A stretch of 64,000 bases of DNA from Nannobrachium achirus (GCA_963921795.1 OY997641.1:73177272-73241271), one strand, 5' to 3'. Positions 11,474 to 23,660 are shown, numbered from the stretch's first letter. The notes: a model not told the origin generated them from the sequence alone. Numbers and translations are program-made.

Positions 11474-12287
11474 TGTCACACTCTGCTCTCGTGAGTGAGA
11501 GTAGTGCGCCGAAAGGCACTAGAACCAATGCCCAAAAATATGCTCAACGTACTCAAAAAAAGTAGCAAAAACACCCAAAATACTCAAAACGTATTAAGAT
11601 AGCAAAATATTCAAAAATAGTCAGACTTCTTCATTGCAACACAACCAAGTCTTTTTATTCACCTTACAAGTGTCCAAGGTATCTGTGTGCAGACAAAAAT
11701 AAAGAACAAAAGTATTTACACCCCAAACACTGGCCAAGTTGGCGTTAGGTCTGTTCCCTCTCACAGTCCTCCATTGACTGCTGGGCAGTGGCAGGTCTCC
11801 CTCTTATAAGGTCTAAGCCCCTCCCACTGGACCACACCACACCCGAATTGATTCCACAATAAACCAGTTAACTCCCATGTCCAAAGACATTACAATTAGC
11901 TTACAATGGCACACATATTTATACGGTTATCCTATTACTCAAAGTTTAACCACATAATCATTCAAGTACTATTTACAAAACCCACAGGTGGTGTGGTCCA
12001 GAAGGGTGGACCCAACATACTCCCCATTTTGAGACAGGCACTATAAAAGGCACCCAGATCCTACATTCGGGTCCTTTCCCACTGCCCAGAATCAGGAAGC
12101 ACACTGTGGTAAGAAGAGAAAACAAGAGTCAAACATTTGCCACATATCATGATTAAACAAATAAACAATAAAGAATAATAACAAATTAACCCTGTGTTGT
12201 ATGATACATATTACACGTTATGGGGGAAAGAACACATGAACCTAAAAATACTCATCTGTTTCCTCAGTGGCAGTGTGAACTGCCACA
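11474..12287 (-). repeat. LTR (5' LTR in element orientation)
   Basis: 814 bp, differing from the partner LTR by a few small indels and substitutions (for example an added TATTAC-type hexamer near 11932). It directly precedes gag. Confidence 0.9.
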
Positions 12288-14200
12288 GTTACTCTATGTC
12301 GGTATAGATCCATTTGTCTTTATCCACATGTGCGGTGTCCGTATTCCTACACAGCTGTATCAAAGGAAATGAAACAGTTAATATTTTAAACAGGATACTG
12401 TGTCATTAAACATGCAGTATAAACATAGTATAATTCCTTGAGTGTTGACTGTGAATATGTAAATCCCTAAACGTATTTACCATTTTGATTTTTTATAGTA
12501 TAGTTATAGTTCAAATAGCTGATCTACAACTTGCTGATCTACCGTATAAACCAGTGGTTCTCAAACTGTGGTACGCGTACCACTAGTGTGGTACGATGTG
12601 TACTTCCGTAGGATTTTTGTGCTAAAATAGATTTTTTGCAGATCCTGGTTCTATAGAGTCCAAACTATGAGAAAATGATGGGTGTCAACTTTTCCGGACC
12701 CCCACCCCCTTTCTGGGGGTCATCTAGTTTGGGACCTCCCAGAACCGTACGCCAGCCAGTTAATGTCCAATTTTCTTACTATTAGGGTTGTTTTGTAGGT
12801 TTTAAAACATTCTGAGTTCATTTATTACACTTTTGAAGCAGCCAGAATAAGCTTTCTGACTTTTGGTTGGGGTCTTTCCTCACCTGGGACCCCCCAGATG
12901 GACCCCTGAGCCTATCTCAGTACTCGCTCTGCTCCTTCTCCAGAACAATGTCATATTAGATCATAATTGAATAAATGTTTTTGTAGCTGGGCTCTGAAAA
13001 CAATAATGAGTAGTAGCAAACACCAGGGGTCTTCCACAGGGGCTTCGGGACCCTTAGGGGGTCCTCAGAGTTACTACATGGTGTAGTTCTTGTGATTTTT
13101 TTAGCTGAACTTAATTTTTTTACTGCTTTGGCTTTTATAGGGACCAAACTGTCAGCAAATGATGGGTGTCAGATTTACCTGACCCCTGCCCCTTTTCTGG
13201 GGGGTCATCCATTTTAGGACCTTGCAGAACAGTATGTGTCATGGAAATTATGAAGTATTTGGTAAAACATTGTAATGAACAAAAATTTTATTTGATCTAG
13301 AATTGTCTTTTCAGTCAAACTGTGTGAATACTCGGTGTGACTGTTTCCCATAAGTGGATCTCCTGCAGCTGTTAACCTATTCTTATCGAGCTGTTAATAT
13401 ACAGTCCCTAACCTGTGCCTTGTTTGGGTAAGCTATTAGGACTAGCAGCTGCAACAGGCGCTGTCTGTCAAAGGGTGTTAAAACTAGGCCTGGCCTATCT
13501 ATCTATATAGCTGATTGTATGACTTGTATTGACAGTATTATACCCAGGCCGCTGCTGGGAGAAGGGTCTGTGCCCCGGCACAAGGCTGAGGGCAGAGAAG
13601 GCTTTAGACTTGAGTTGCATTGTGCTGTATTAATGGACTTGTTGCTATTGTCTCTAAATAAACGGAACATCTTCTACTCGTCACTTTGGATTGGACTCCA
13701 TATTTCTCCTTAACATATGCCAGCCAGATAATGTCCAATTTTCTTAATATTAGAGTTGTTTTGAAGGTTTTAAAAGCCCATAATATATAATATATTATAT
13801 TGCACTTTTGAAGCAGCCAAAATAACCTTTCTGACTTTTGGTGGGTGTCTTTTCTCACCTGGGACCCCCGGAATGACCCCTGAGCCTATCTCAGTACTCA
13901 TTACAGTCCTTGCTCTACTCTAGAACAGTGTCAAATTAGATCATAATTGAAGCATAAAAGCTTTTTTTGTAGCTGGGCTCTGACAACAAAAATGAGTAGC
14001 TAATACCAGGGGTCTTCCACAGGGGGTCTGGGATCCCCAGGTGTCCTCAGAGTTACTAAAGGGGGCCAGCCAAATCTCTGGTCACCCCAACCTCCCAGTC
14101 AGCCAAGACATCTGACTGGAAATACCCTCCACTCTCTGAATTCCATCCATTTTCTTCAATTGTTGGAAGCTCGGGCAATTTGTCAGGTATCATTTATTAA

Positions 14201-14350
14201 AGCAATAAGCCACAAGAGGCGAGTGGTTACCGGGGGAGTATACACCGGCTGAGAGGCGTTGGGAAACACGAGGCGTCAGCCGAGTGTTTCCGACCCTCTC
14301 AGCCGGTGTATACTCCCCCGGTAACCACAAGCCTCGCGTGGCTTATTGCT
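14201..14350. repeat. Long hairpin (snap-back) sequence
   Basis: AGCAATAAGCCAC at the left pairs with GTGGCTTATTGCT at the right, with arms of ~55-60 bp (key block TACCGGGGGAGTATACACCG) around a ~38-base loop. It may be the end of an element reaching to ~14975, because TTTCTAAAACGGT near 14351 recurs inverted near 14945. Confidence 0.8.
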
Positions 14351-15349
14351 TTTCTAAAACGGTCACAATATTGCAACATGAATATCATAGCATTGCATTA
14401 TTTAAAGAAAAAAGTACACTTCTCCGCCACCAGGAAGAGACATTTCCTTGCGTTTACCAGCAGGAACGGGACTTACGGAAGCCAGTGTGTGTTTACAAAG
14501 TCACGTCATTCTTTTTGCCCAAAAAAATAGGGAAACAACACTTGTGTTAGATCAGTCTCATGTTAAGAAGTTAAGAACCATATTCGATCCATACACATGT
14601 TTATTTTCATCCAGATTTAGCTGCTATGTATCACATCAAAAATGCTAGCATAGCAACCTAAGCTAAACAGCCGAGTGGTGCCTGGAGAATAGAGGGCGCT
14701 TGTTGCCTTTACAAGCCCAGCCTGGAGCCATTCAGTCACTGTCCTATGCATGCGGGCGGTGCTTAGAAGCACCCGCACGGCAGGATTTGAGAGGAAATCA
14801 AACGCTCGCTTCTCTAGTTCAGCCTCACGGCACAGTGGAAAGAAATAACGCACCTGGCTTTGATATAAACTGATTCAAGGTATGGGTTACAGTCTCAGGT
14901 ATACCATGGCACCCAGCCAATCAGAATCAAGGAATGGAACTAGCCGTTTTAGAAACTGTATTGTGACGTAGTTGGCATGGAGGATATGTGGTAGCAGTGC
15001 AGCTCCAAGTTATTTGACTGAAATCCCATCCCATTACCCTGCATTATCACAGATGCAGGGTTGTTGGACCAAAGTGTTCCAATGACTCCAATGTTGATGG
15101 AAATAAGTAAGCCTTGCCCAGCCCTGAGGCTCATAGGGCAGGAGTCTATGTCCTGTTTCTGTGAGGCTGCTTGATGTACATTAAGTACCCCTGGACAGTG
15201 GACATGATAATAGTTTGTCACAGGAACATACCCCAATCCAGCCTTTGATGCTGAGGTCATACATTCAAGATATATGACAAGGTCCATATATGGAGTTCCC
15301 TGATGTCTTCAATATTAAGCCCATATCCAACAGGACTTTATATGGGAAT

Positions 15350-16293
15350 TAGGCCTGGGGCGGTATGGACATTTTGGTAACGCGATTACCGTCTTCCCAT
15401 TTACCGCCGGTACTGCGGTAATTACCGCACCCCCGTATCTATTAATTAAGGTTCGGCGATAAGCCAAAATATTGCAATCATCTTCCCAAAAGTCGCCTCT
15501 CCACAGCCTGACTGACCGAGTTATACTTCTCCATACAGCACAGCGGGTCTCTGGCTTTGAAAGGAGCAGATCTACAAGCTCACATCGCATCCGCGACGCG
15601 TTCTGAGCTTTTAGATCTGCACTGTCGGGTTACCATAGTAACGTTAACGTAGGCTAGCTACTTAGCTTTTCAGATACAAACAGCTGTGTGAACAAACCAG
15701 AAGAGGACGGGTAGTCAGATCGTGTACAGTGATTCTGTAAACTCACGTCACGTCTCAACTCTCAAATCGCAGTGATTGAGTGCTGCTATATACAGGTTTT
15801 AGTTACAAGACTTGACAGAAAAGGTTATAAAATCGCCGACGCGCCGCCGGGGCACAACGTGCGACGCGGTGGAAAAAGTAAAATAGTTTCATTTTCGGTT
15901 TTAGTCCACGCGGCCCGCGCTCCGCCAGTAATCCGTATGAATAAAAAAAGATATGCCACAACACAAGATATGTATTAACATCCTTGTGTCGAGTGGATTA
16001 CAGAGAAAGTTATGCTGCTCCGTCACAGAGTTGTGCTCCGTACTCTCCTGCCCTGTGCACTGTGTGCAGGTCTGTGACTGAGTGACGTGTGGCTTCCAAC
16101 GTGTGGTACACGGCCCAGAGCAGAGCGGCATGGAGCGCATGCGGTCCTCGCTTCTCCCGTTTTAAAACTCGCTTGTTTTCCAATAAAAAATATACTTTTT
16201 TTTTGTCTTTTTACCGCGGTAAGCACACTGACACCGCGGTAGACCTCGGTTTACCGCGGTACGGCGGTACGGCGGTTACCGTGTCCAACCCTA
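15350..16293. mobile_element. Non-autonomous hAT (TAGGGTTGG ends)
   Basis: The exact 8-bp duplication ATGGGAAT lies at 15342-15349 and 16294-16301. The right end read inward is TAGGGTTGGACACGGTAACC, and the left end is a degenerate version. Both subterminal regions are rich in ACCGCGGTA palindromes. The end sequence matches the autonomous-looking hAT that starts at 62708, so this is probably a 944-bp deletion derivative of that family. It contains one copy of the recurrent GATCTACAAGCTCACA motif (15569). Confidence 0.85.
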
Positions 16294-16416
16294 ATGGGAA
16301 TGCCCATATATGGAGGCCACATCTGCTGCATACCACACTAACAGAATCCATATATGGCCAAGACAGCCCATATCTGTGTGACTTGTTCTACAGACAGGGA
16401 TCTCCATGTATGGGCA

Positions 16417-16530
16417 TAGATAGATAGATACCTTTATTATCCCATGGGGGAAATTCAGTTGCCCAGAGGCAGCACAGCAGTTTAAGGTTACAAGTTACAA
16501 AGAAGTAAGACAAATAAAAGGGTATGTTGT
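16417..16530 (-). mobile_element. Truncated LINE 3' end, Rex3/RTE-like
   Basis: GATAGATAGATA followed by CTTTATTATCCC and a GGGGAAATTCAG block is the reverse complement of the familiar fish Rex3-type LINE 3' end, whose tail is (TATC)n. The 5' extent is unclear. Family assignment is from memory of this end sequence. Confidence 0.5.
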
Positions 16531-18195
16531 CAGTTGTCATGGACTTTCACATAACAAATAACTGAGTAAGCATGTTTGGGCTCTCACAGCATATCTCCAC
16601 AGTACATGGATCTCCATATATGGGTACCAGGGGTCTCCATATATAGGTAACAGGTCCGATATACATCACTGGCCATCTAGATGGCAAAGAATTGGCGCCC
16701 TGAGGCATCTTACTAGTAAATAATACTGAGAATACTAATAAACCATCAAGTACACTACATAAACCCAGGATACATAAAACTAACAGTTTCTAATATTATT
16801 CTTGCAAGAATAGGGCCAAAACTGAAACAGCCGTTTGGCGGTCCCCCTGTAGTAACTCTGAGGACACCTGGGGGTCCCGGACCCTGTGGAAGACCCCTGG
16901 TATTAGCTACTCATTTTTGTTGTCAGGTACAGAGCCCAGGTACAGATACAAAAGCTTTTATGCTTCAATTATGATCTAATTTGACACTGTTCTGGAGCAG
17001 GATCAGAGCAAGGACTGTACTGAGATAGGCTCAGGGGTCATTCCGGGGGAGGCCCCCATCAAAAGTCATAAAGGTTATTCTGGCTGCATCAAAAGTGCAA
17101 TATATGTACTTATAATGTTTTAAAACCTTCAAAACAACTATAATATTAAGAGAATTGGACATTATCTGGCTGACATACTGTTCTGCGAGGTCCTAAAATA
17201 GATGACCCCCCAGAAAGGGGGCAGGGGTCAGGAAAATCTGACACCCATAATTTTCTGACAATTTGGTCCCTATAAAAGCCAAAGCAGTAACAAAATACAT
17301 TTTAGCAAAGAAATCCTTAAAAGTACACTTATTATCACACTAGGTAGTAACTCCGAGGACCCCCAGGGGTCCCGAAGCCCCTGTGGAAGACCCCTAGTAT
17401 TTGTTACTACTTTTTTTTGTTTTCAGAAAAAATCTTTTATGCTTCAATTATGATCTAATATGACATTCTTCTGGAGCAGGAGCAGAGCGAGTACTGAGAT
17501 AGGATCAGGGGTCCATCTGGGGGGTCCCAGGTGAGGAAAGACCCCAACCAAAAGTCAGAAAGCTTATTCTGGCTGCTTCAAAAGTGTAATAAATGAACTC
17601 AGAATGTTTTAAAACCAACAAAACAACCCTAATATTAAGAAAATTGGACATTAACTGGCTGGCGTACTGTTCTGGGAGGTCCCAAACTAGATGACCCCCA
17701 GAAAGGGGGTGGGGGTCCGGAAAAGTTGACACCCATCATTTTCTCATAGTTTGGACTCTATAGAACCAATCTGCAAAAAAATCAATTTTAGCACAAAAAT
17801 CCTACGGGAGCTGTTTTTTGGACGCATCGCATCGTACCACACTACACCGGTGGTACGCGAGGCCCCCTCTGGTAGTACGCAAGGACTCTCCCCAAAAAAC
17901 ATAAAGGTGACTGAGATAATATAATTTTTAAAACATAATATTAGGCTAATATGGAAATACTGCGGTTATTGGCTATTAATAATTATCAGTGCCGGTATCT
18001 GTTCGATATGGACGGACTAGTAGGCTACGGAACGGCGGGAGTGACTGTCCCACCAGCACCAGCTGCCGTTCAAACCCAGACGCAGAAACTGGGATTCAAC
18101 AGGACTAGTTTGAGCGGAGGGACAGTGTGGTACTGTGGTATACTTACTGGCAGTTATGAAAACCATTTCAAACGGCATCTTAGAACCAAACACGT

Positions 18196-18255
<60 letters not shown>
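18196..18255. repeat. (TG)n microsatellite
   Basis: About 29 TG units near the right end of the composite element. Confidence 0.95.
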
Positions 18256-18256
<1 letters not shown>

Positions 18257-18679
18257 AACCGAGAACTGTAAGAAATGACATAATTATTGTTACCATGTTG
18301 TACAGCATGACTTGTGGCTGACAACTGTGAAAAATGTAACTATATTATTATATATTAATTGGAATTAATACAATTAATATAAATGCCTCCTGTGTTGAGG
18401 TTAGGGTAGCTGTAGAATCGCTGGGATAGGGTACGTGTCGTAGTTTAACATCAGTTATTATGGTGGTACTTGGAGAGCCACATATTTTCTGAGGTGGTAC
18501 TTGGTGCAAAAAGTTTGAGAACAATCAGGATTTGGCGGTGCCTGAGCAGCAAGAGGCATGCACAGGAGAAGCGGACCAGAGCATGATCTACAAGCTCACA
18601 ACATGTCGATGTAGATCGGCTATTTTGAGTATTAAAAACGATATAATCAAAATAGTAACAATGCAAAGAAGTTTAGGGG

Positions 18680-20440
18680 TTTAGGATTTAGCATGGAAGC
18701 GGCCCTTGGTCTCAAAATATAATTGATTGTGGACTCCTGATGCAACTAATCAGTGTTACCATTTTATTCTCCAATTTTACATTACATCATTTTGTTCATG
18801 TGAAGATTATATAAAAATGACAAATGACAAATGGTTTATATAGCTGTAGACCAGCTAGCTCAGCTTTTTGAACTATTTAAAAAATCTCCCTCCTATAGGT
18901 GTAAACAGGATCATGTGGGGGTTTCAGGGGATAGCCATTGCCATTGCCATTCTCAGCTGGAAGGAATGAGTGAGTGAACGCAGTATGACGTCAGGCCCCG
19001 CCAGGCTAGGGGGGAGGGGGGATACGGGATAGGGGATGTTTTTTTTTTTTTTTTTTTTACTCATAATAATGTACATTGTAATCTACATGTGAGCCTCTGG
19101 GCTACTTCTATTTGAAAATGTAATAAAATATTTGAAAAGAAAGATCCCACTAAACAATTTTAGAAGTCTAAGTTTATACGTATAAAAAATGGTCTACCAG
19201 AGGTATAGATATGCAAGTTTTTTAGAGGTCTAAACTTAGACTAGATGTCTAATATACGTCTAATAGACGTCTAAGTTTATACCTGGGTCTAAATTTAGAC
19301 GTCTAATAGACGTCTATATTTAGACCTTAACGGCCGGACGTCTATTAGAAGTCTAAATTTAGACCCAGCTATAAACTTAGACATCTATTAGACGTATATT
19401 AGACGTCTAGTCTAAGCATTGGACCGAACGAGAGTTCGTAAATTTCATTGTTTCCGTTAATCAATTCAAAATTTATGTAAAAATATCAACAAAACATGTT
19501 GATATATACATTTTGAATGGATGCTGTAATTCTATTGATCTGTTACAGAGGATTAAATTACTAAGCAGTTTTTTCTTTGAAATTATATTTTAAGTCTGTT
19601 TAAAAAGGATGTACTTTACCATTCACTTAGTCAGGGGACTTGATTACTTCATAGACATCTGTGTTGCCTAAAGGTAAATAAGCATTCATTTGGTGCTTAT
19701 AAATGTTATTTCAATTTAATTAATTCCATTAATTTATATTAAAAATAACCAGATGTCAGAAATGTTCTTGACCGATGTGATTGGTTTAAAGACTGACCAT
19801 GCTGTAGTGGGCAGTACACATGATCAGTAACTCCACTTTGATTGGTCCTCTGGTCTGCAGCTGAGCCCTGATTGGGGTCCTCATACTCAATGGGCCTGTT
19901 ATTAAAATAAAAAAAAACATTTATCAGAAATGGCGTAAACAAGATGTAATCTACTGCTGTCATGCATGTTGATGAATAGACAGAGTATTGTACTTACGTG
20001 ATATAATAATGATCTGTAAATTAAAAACAATACGTTATACATATTATTTTAATCAAATACAAACATTTAATATAAGTTATTTGTCAGTATGTTTTCTTCA
20101 TGTTAAAGCAATCGGACACTTTGGCAGAGGAATGTTTTGGTTGTTTAACTACCTTGTCATGGAGAAACTAGTCCAATTAGGGAGATTGCTGCATCACACA
20201 GGTGATTAGAAATGAACTAGCCTGGGAACGATGCAAATTGGGAGCGATGCAAATAAGGAATGCATGTCCTGCTGTTATATGCAATACTCGTTATACCCAT
20301 TGGGTGGTTCTGGGAAGTCTTTGTGCAATCACAAACATCTGGGGGGTAGCTCTTCAAGTCTTCATACCGAATCCAATGACACCTATAGTACTTTCAAAAA
20401 CTAATAAGAAATACATTTGAGCTGATCAGATTATTTTTCA
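18680..20440. other. Non-coding, copy-A-specific stretch
   Basis: AT-rich, with a T(18) run at 19039-19057 and a palindrome at 19229-19416 (listed separately). Copy B has no matching block between 40205 and 41035. No gene was recognised. Confidence 0.5.
19229..19416. repeat. Near-perfect palindrome built of TAGACGTCTA motifs
   Basis: About 85 bp at 19229-19315 recur inverted at 19333-19416 (for example ATATACGTCTAATAGACGTC on the left), with a ~17-bp spacer. The unit TAGACGTCTA is itself palindromic and iterated. This could be a foldback transposon; no target duplication is obvious. Confidence 0.8.
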
Positions 20441-20802
20441 TTGACGTCAGCAAATATCTTGGGCTGCCAGCATTAACAGCCAATAGCCACTTTTCCTTGG
20501 TAAATTCTAGTCTGCAAGAGCTTATGATTTGTTGTCATATCTCAAGAACTGTGTGACCATTGGTCATATAACTTGGTGTTCTGTGTTCAGATAACCGAGG
20601 CCGTTCCAATGGCACCATGAACTGTACCATAAAAAAAAATATATATATAAAATTGTATCTGCTGCTTTTGTGGACAAACAGCCGGCCATATCTCAAGTTG
20701 AGAACGTAACTGTGCCTTGTATCTTGCATTGCTGGATTCAGCATTCAAATGCCTTTCCAATTTGCATTTTAGCCTTTCATAGGAACAGGGGGGTTTGTTT
20801 TT

Positions 20803-20804
20803 CA

Positions 20805-20877
<73 letters not shown>

Positions 20878-20912
20878 GCGTGCGTGGGTGCGTGCGTGCG
20901 TGCGTGCGTGCG
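20803..20912. repeat. (TG)n/(GTGC)n microsatellite
   Basis: A TG run of ~30 units passes into GCGT repeats. Copy B keeps only the GCGT part (41398-41432). Confidence 0.95.
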
Positions 20913-21544
20913 CACGAAATACAAATATTAATATCAAAAATTTCAACGTTAAGACAACCCAGTTCGAGAGCGGTGTCTTCGGACGCAATGGCACCTTCCT
21001 GGTTTACGTATAGGACTAAGGGAACCAGAGAAAGGCAATGGGGAAGTTCTCATAGAAATATACGGCAAATGTGCTGGGGAATTTGTTGGTTGAAAAACTG
21101 AAACTAAAATAAGTCCTAAAAATGAAGGACAGTTTCCTTGTACTCAGGGGAGTAAGGTGCACCCAGCTGTGCAGTGAATCTTAATGACAATATTGATGAA
21201 TATATTTAATATATTAAAAATAAGATTTTTATGAAAAAGTGAAAAAATGTGAATAAGGGCGCTGCAACGTTGAGGAAGTGACGGCTAAGACGTCCTCAGA
21301 ATTCCGAACGCAATGGTGCGCCATTCAACAACGCCGGACGCACCATTCGGCCGGTATCGCACATTCCCCACTGAAAAAAATGAAAGAATAGCATATATGC
21401 TGAATTTTGAATAACTTCCCAGAAAAATTCTTCCATACAAAAATGTTATTTGCATTACGATCGCGTCGTCGAAATACATATGTGGCGGAGAGAGTCGCAG
21501 CCCCAGCCTGAAGCCTCAAAAGTCTAGTATCTGCTCTCATTCCA

Positions 21545-21800
21545 TAGGGATATCCCTTTGGAGTCATGGTTAAGATATTGGACTTTCACGCGGGAGACCC
21601 GGGTTCGAAGCTGGGTGAGGAGGTTTGGATCACCTTCGTTACACATATAACGATTCACTTCGGGAAGTTTGGGGCGTGACAACTGTTATCTTTGTTCTTA
21701 CTACTCATACATATGTTGTTTTGCATATTATTGTAGGCCTATTGTCTTTTGTCATTGAATGTCTCGATGAACTGAATACAAAGGAATGCAATGGAAATGA
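21545..21800 (+). mobile_element. tRNA-derived SINE-like sequence
   Basis: GGTTAAGATATTGGAC (box A-like) and GACCCGGGTTCGAAGC (box B-like, containing GGTTCGA) lie ~30 bases apart, as in a tRNA-derived SINE head; a body and a T-run follow. The same sequence lies in copy B at ~42392-42660 and in each tandem unit. It is not a functional tRNA, since no acceptor stem is formed. Confidence 0.55.
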
Positions 21801-22093
21801 GTCCTGCCTTTTTTTTTTTTTTTTTTTACAATGTCGTCAATTAAATGAAGTCCCCTCACATCTGTGGGCAAATTACATCCTGCACATAATTCCACATCAA
21901 ACTCTGCTCTGAGTCTAATGATCATTACATCCTGATGTGAAAGAAAATGTGTCAAAAGAATAAAACATGACGGTTGTTATGCAGTTCTTTCTTTTTCTTT
22001 TTACCCCTTGTTCTCCCCAATATAGTAGTTATGCCAAATGATTCTTCCCCACACTCATTTCTCTCTTTTCACTGCTGTTGTATCCTACTGACT

Positions 22094-22108
22094 CACTAGT
22101 GACTAGTG
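22094..22108. other. Putative hAT excision footprint
   Basis: The sequence is CACTAGTG directly followed by ACTAGTG. In copy B the same place holds a 187-bp element between two exact CACTAGTG copies. Two target copies minus one junction base is what hAT excision commonly leaves. Confidence 0.7.
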
Positions 22109-22198
22109 AATCAGTCTGTCAGTCATTCAGTGACAGTTACACATCTCCTCCACCAGGGGGCAAAAGGCATTAAAGCAACAGTGCCTGGATCCATTATT

Positions 22199-22245
22199 GC
22201 GCATGCGCTAAACACGTTGATCCGGAAGCCGGATCTTCCGGAAGT
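22199..22245 (+). promoter_or_regulatory. NRF1/ETS promoter core of the zinc-finger gene
   Basis: GCGCATGCGC (22199-22208) is a perfect NRF1-type site. Paired ETS sites follow as CCGGAAGCCGG (22222) and CTTCCGGAAGT (22235-22245). There is no TATA box nearby and the region is CpG-rich, as expected of a broadly expressed promoter. It lies upstream of the first coding exon at 23357, now separated from it by a 730-bp insertion. The same sites are conserved in the three copies at 43397, 45451 and 48069. Confidence 0.7.
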
Positions 22246-22465
22246 AGAATGTTTCTGGCGTGGCGTTTCCACAACAAAGGAACCGTTGGTGTTTCATGGT
22301 GGTTTTGGGACTTGACCAACAAACCTAACCATAAAGGTGGTTGCCGGGGGACAAGGAGCTCCGCTGTGTTCACTTGGACCGCGCGGAGGTGCCGAAAGTT
22401 GGGGGGGGACGAAGATGTAGCCTACTATTCTGTCCCTATCAGGACATAACTCGGACGGACTTTGC

Positions 22466-23195
22466 TAGCCATAAATTATAACTTCCAGTAGAGGGTGCTA
22501 ATATGCGGAGGTTACGTCTCTCCTGGAGTTATAACGCAGAGTAAAATAGCTCTCGCTGGTTGAGCCTCCATGTCCCTAATCGCCTCAAAACATGTTTAAA
22601 TCATGAAGTTGCTCACCTCATCGTCGAAACAGCTTTATATCTACCGATGAGCCCACTCGTTGGCATGTGTTAGTCCATATGTTTCTAATAAATTAATGTT
22701 TACTAAAACTTCTTTGAGTCTCATCGCTTTCCTTGTTTTTGAACTGCTTGGGTAAAATGGCCGAACATATCACGCGAGATGAGTAAAAGCCTGGCTACGC
22801 GAGGCTACATATCACGTGACGTTGATCGCCGTTGCGATTTGCTCATACTAGGACATGACGTTTTTGTATGCGGAAGTATTCCAACGTTCTGTAGTTCTGA
22901 AGCGCTCTGTATGCGGAAACATTCCGACGAGGAAACGCGAGTCTCAGAGAAGTTTTAGTAAACATTAATTTATTAGAAACATATGGACTAACACATGCCA
23001 ACGAGTGGGCTCATCGGTAGATATAAAGCTGTTTCGACGATGAGGTGAGCAACTTCATGATTTAAACATGTTTTGAGGCGATTAGGGACATGGAGGCTCA
23101 ACCAGCGAGAGCTATTTTACTCTGCGTTATAACTCCAGGAGAGACGTAACCTCCGCATATTAGCACCCTCTACTGGAAGTTATAATTTATGGCTA
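22466..23195. mobile_element. Near-perfect foldback element, hAT-like
   Basis: The ends TAGCCATAAATTATAACTTC and complement are followed by inverted arms of ~255 bp (22466-22720 and 22942-23195) that look almost identical, with a ~220-bp spacer. The flanking duplication is GGACTTTGC (22457-22465 and 23196-23204), 8-9 bp. All three copy-B units have the single uninterrupted GGACTTTGC (for example 43625-43633), so this insertion is later than the segmental duplication. It has no coding capacity. It sits between the promoter and the first coding exon. Confidence 0.9.
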
Positions 23196-23356
23196 GGACT
23201 TTGCAACGCTCCACACGGAGACTCGCTCGCTTTAGCTCGGCGGCGGTGTCTCACGTGGATCAAGTCCGCTTGAGTGTTGGTGTTTAGTTTCATGGTGGTT
23301 GGGGCACAGCGCGTGGTGAAAAGCTTCTCATATTAAAAGGAGTTAAAACACTTCAA

Positions 23357-23573
23357 ATGGAGTCTGTACGGCTGAAGATAAATGAACACATGACGTCGGT
23401 GGGAGAGGAGATATTGTGTGTTTTGGAAAAGCAACAAAGTGTTGATGTTTGTCACGTGAAGCTCGATGTCAGAGTGTTTGTGTTGGAGCGCCTCCGTGCG
23501 GCCGCAGAGGTCATGTGCAACCTCTTCCAGAGAGAGATGGAGACACTACACAACACCCAACTACACACTGCAG
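23357..23573 (+). CDS. First coding exon of the C2H2 zinc-finger gene
   Basis: The ATG at 23357 opens 72 codons plus one base and ends at the donor CAG|GTATGT (23573/23574). The protein begins MESVRLKINEHM and continues with VFVLERLRAAAEVMCNLFQ, an amphipathic helical stretch. It resembles the N-terminal exon common in teleost C2H2 proteins (pattern LRxxVxxRLTAAAEEIFxLFE, ending LHRA|D). It ends in phase 1, which fits the phase-1 acceptors at 34094 and 35459 and restores an Asp codon. Spliced to ZNF-B exons 2-3 it would give 461 residues. The intron would be ~11.9 kb with the antisense hAT inside. The reading frame is intact here but broken in the three copy-B paralogues. Confidence 0.7.
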
Positions 23574-23660
23574 GTATGTCTGTTACACACACAACACCAC
23601 ACTACACACTGCAGGTATGTCTGTTACACACACAACACCCAACTACACACTGCAGTGTCT
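23551..23660. repeat. ~41-bp minisatellite carrying the splice donor
   Basis: The unit contains CACACTGCAGGTATGTCTG. It occurs twice with an intact donor here (23573 and 23614), plus a degenerate copy lacking GT context (CTGCAGTGTCTG). Copy-B units have three donor-bearing copies. Using the second donor adds 41 nt and changes the frame. Confidence 0.85.

Larger units (their letters stand above)
9523..12287 (-). mobile_element. Gag-only LTR retrotransposon, Gmr1-like Ty3/gypsy candidate
   Basis: Two direct LTRs (9523-10330 and 11474-12287), each TG...CA, are flanked by the exact 5-bp duplication GTTAC (9518-9522 and 12288-12292). Copy B carries the empty site at about 39653-39657. The coding strand is minus, so the 5' LTR is the right-hand one. 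The 1.1-kb interior holds only a gag frame; there is no protease, reverse transcriptase, RNase H or integrase. A poly-G run next to the left-hand LTR sits where a polypurine tract belongs. The element must have been mobilised in trans or has lost pol. Confidence 0.9.
12552..18522. mobile_element. Composite ~6-kb foldback hAT-like element
   Basis: The left end is CAGTGGTTCTCAAACTGTGG and the right end is the related inverted CACCAAGTACCAC/GTTCTCAAAC, slightly truncated (TTTGAGAAC). Copy B has the uninterrupted target near 40045-40055. The left arm (12552-14070) holds two direct copies of a ~350-bp module containing AGGGGTCTTCCACAGG. The right arm (16840-17850) holds the same modules inverted. 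The centre contains a hairpin (14201-14350), a smaller hAT (15350-16293) and a Rex3-like fragment. No full transposase was seen; 18136-18192 encodes a finger-like remnant (ENHFKRHLRTKH). Confidence 0.65.

Noticed and set aside
10921-11565. Plus-strand frames opposite gag (117-134 codons)
   Set aside because: Antisense shadows of the Pro/Gln-rich gag region; Gly/Trp-rich translation of CCAGCCCC repeats.
21566-21625. tRNA gene
   Set aside because: Box A/B-like sequences are present, but the acceptor and anticodon stems do not pair; it is a SINE head.
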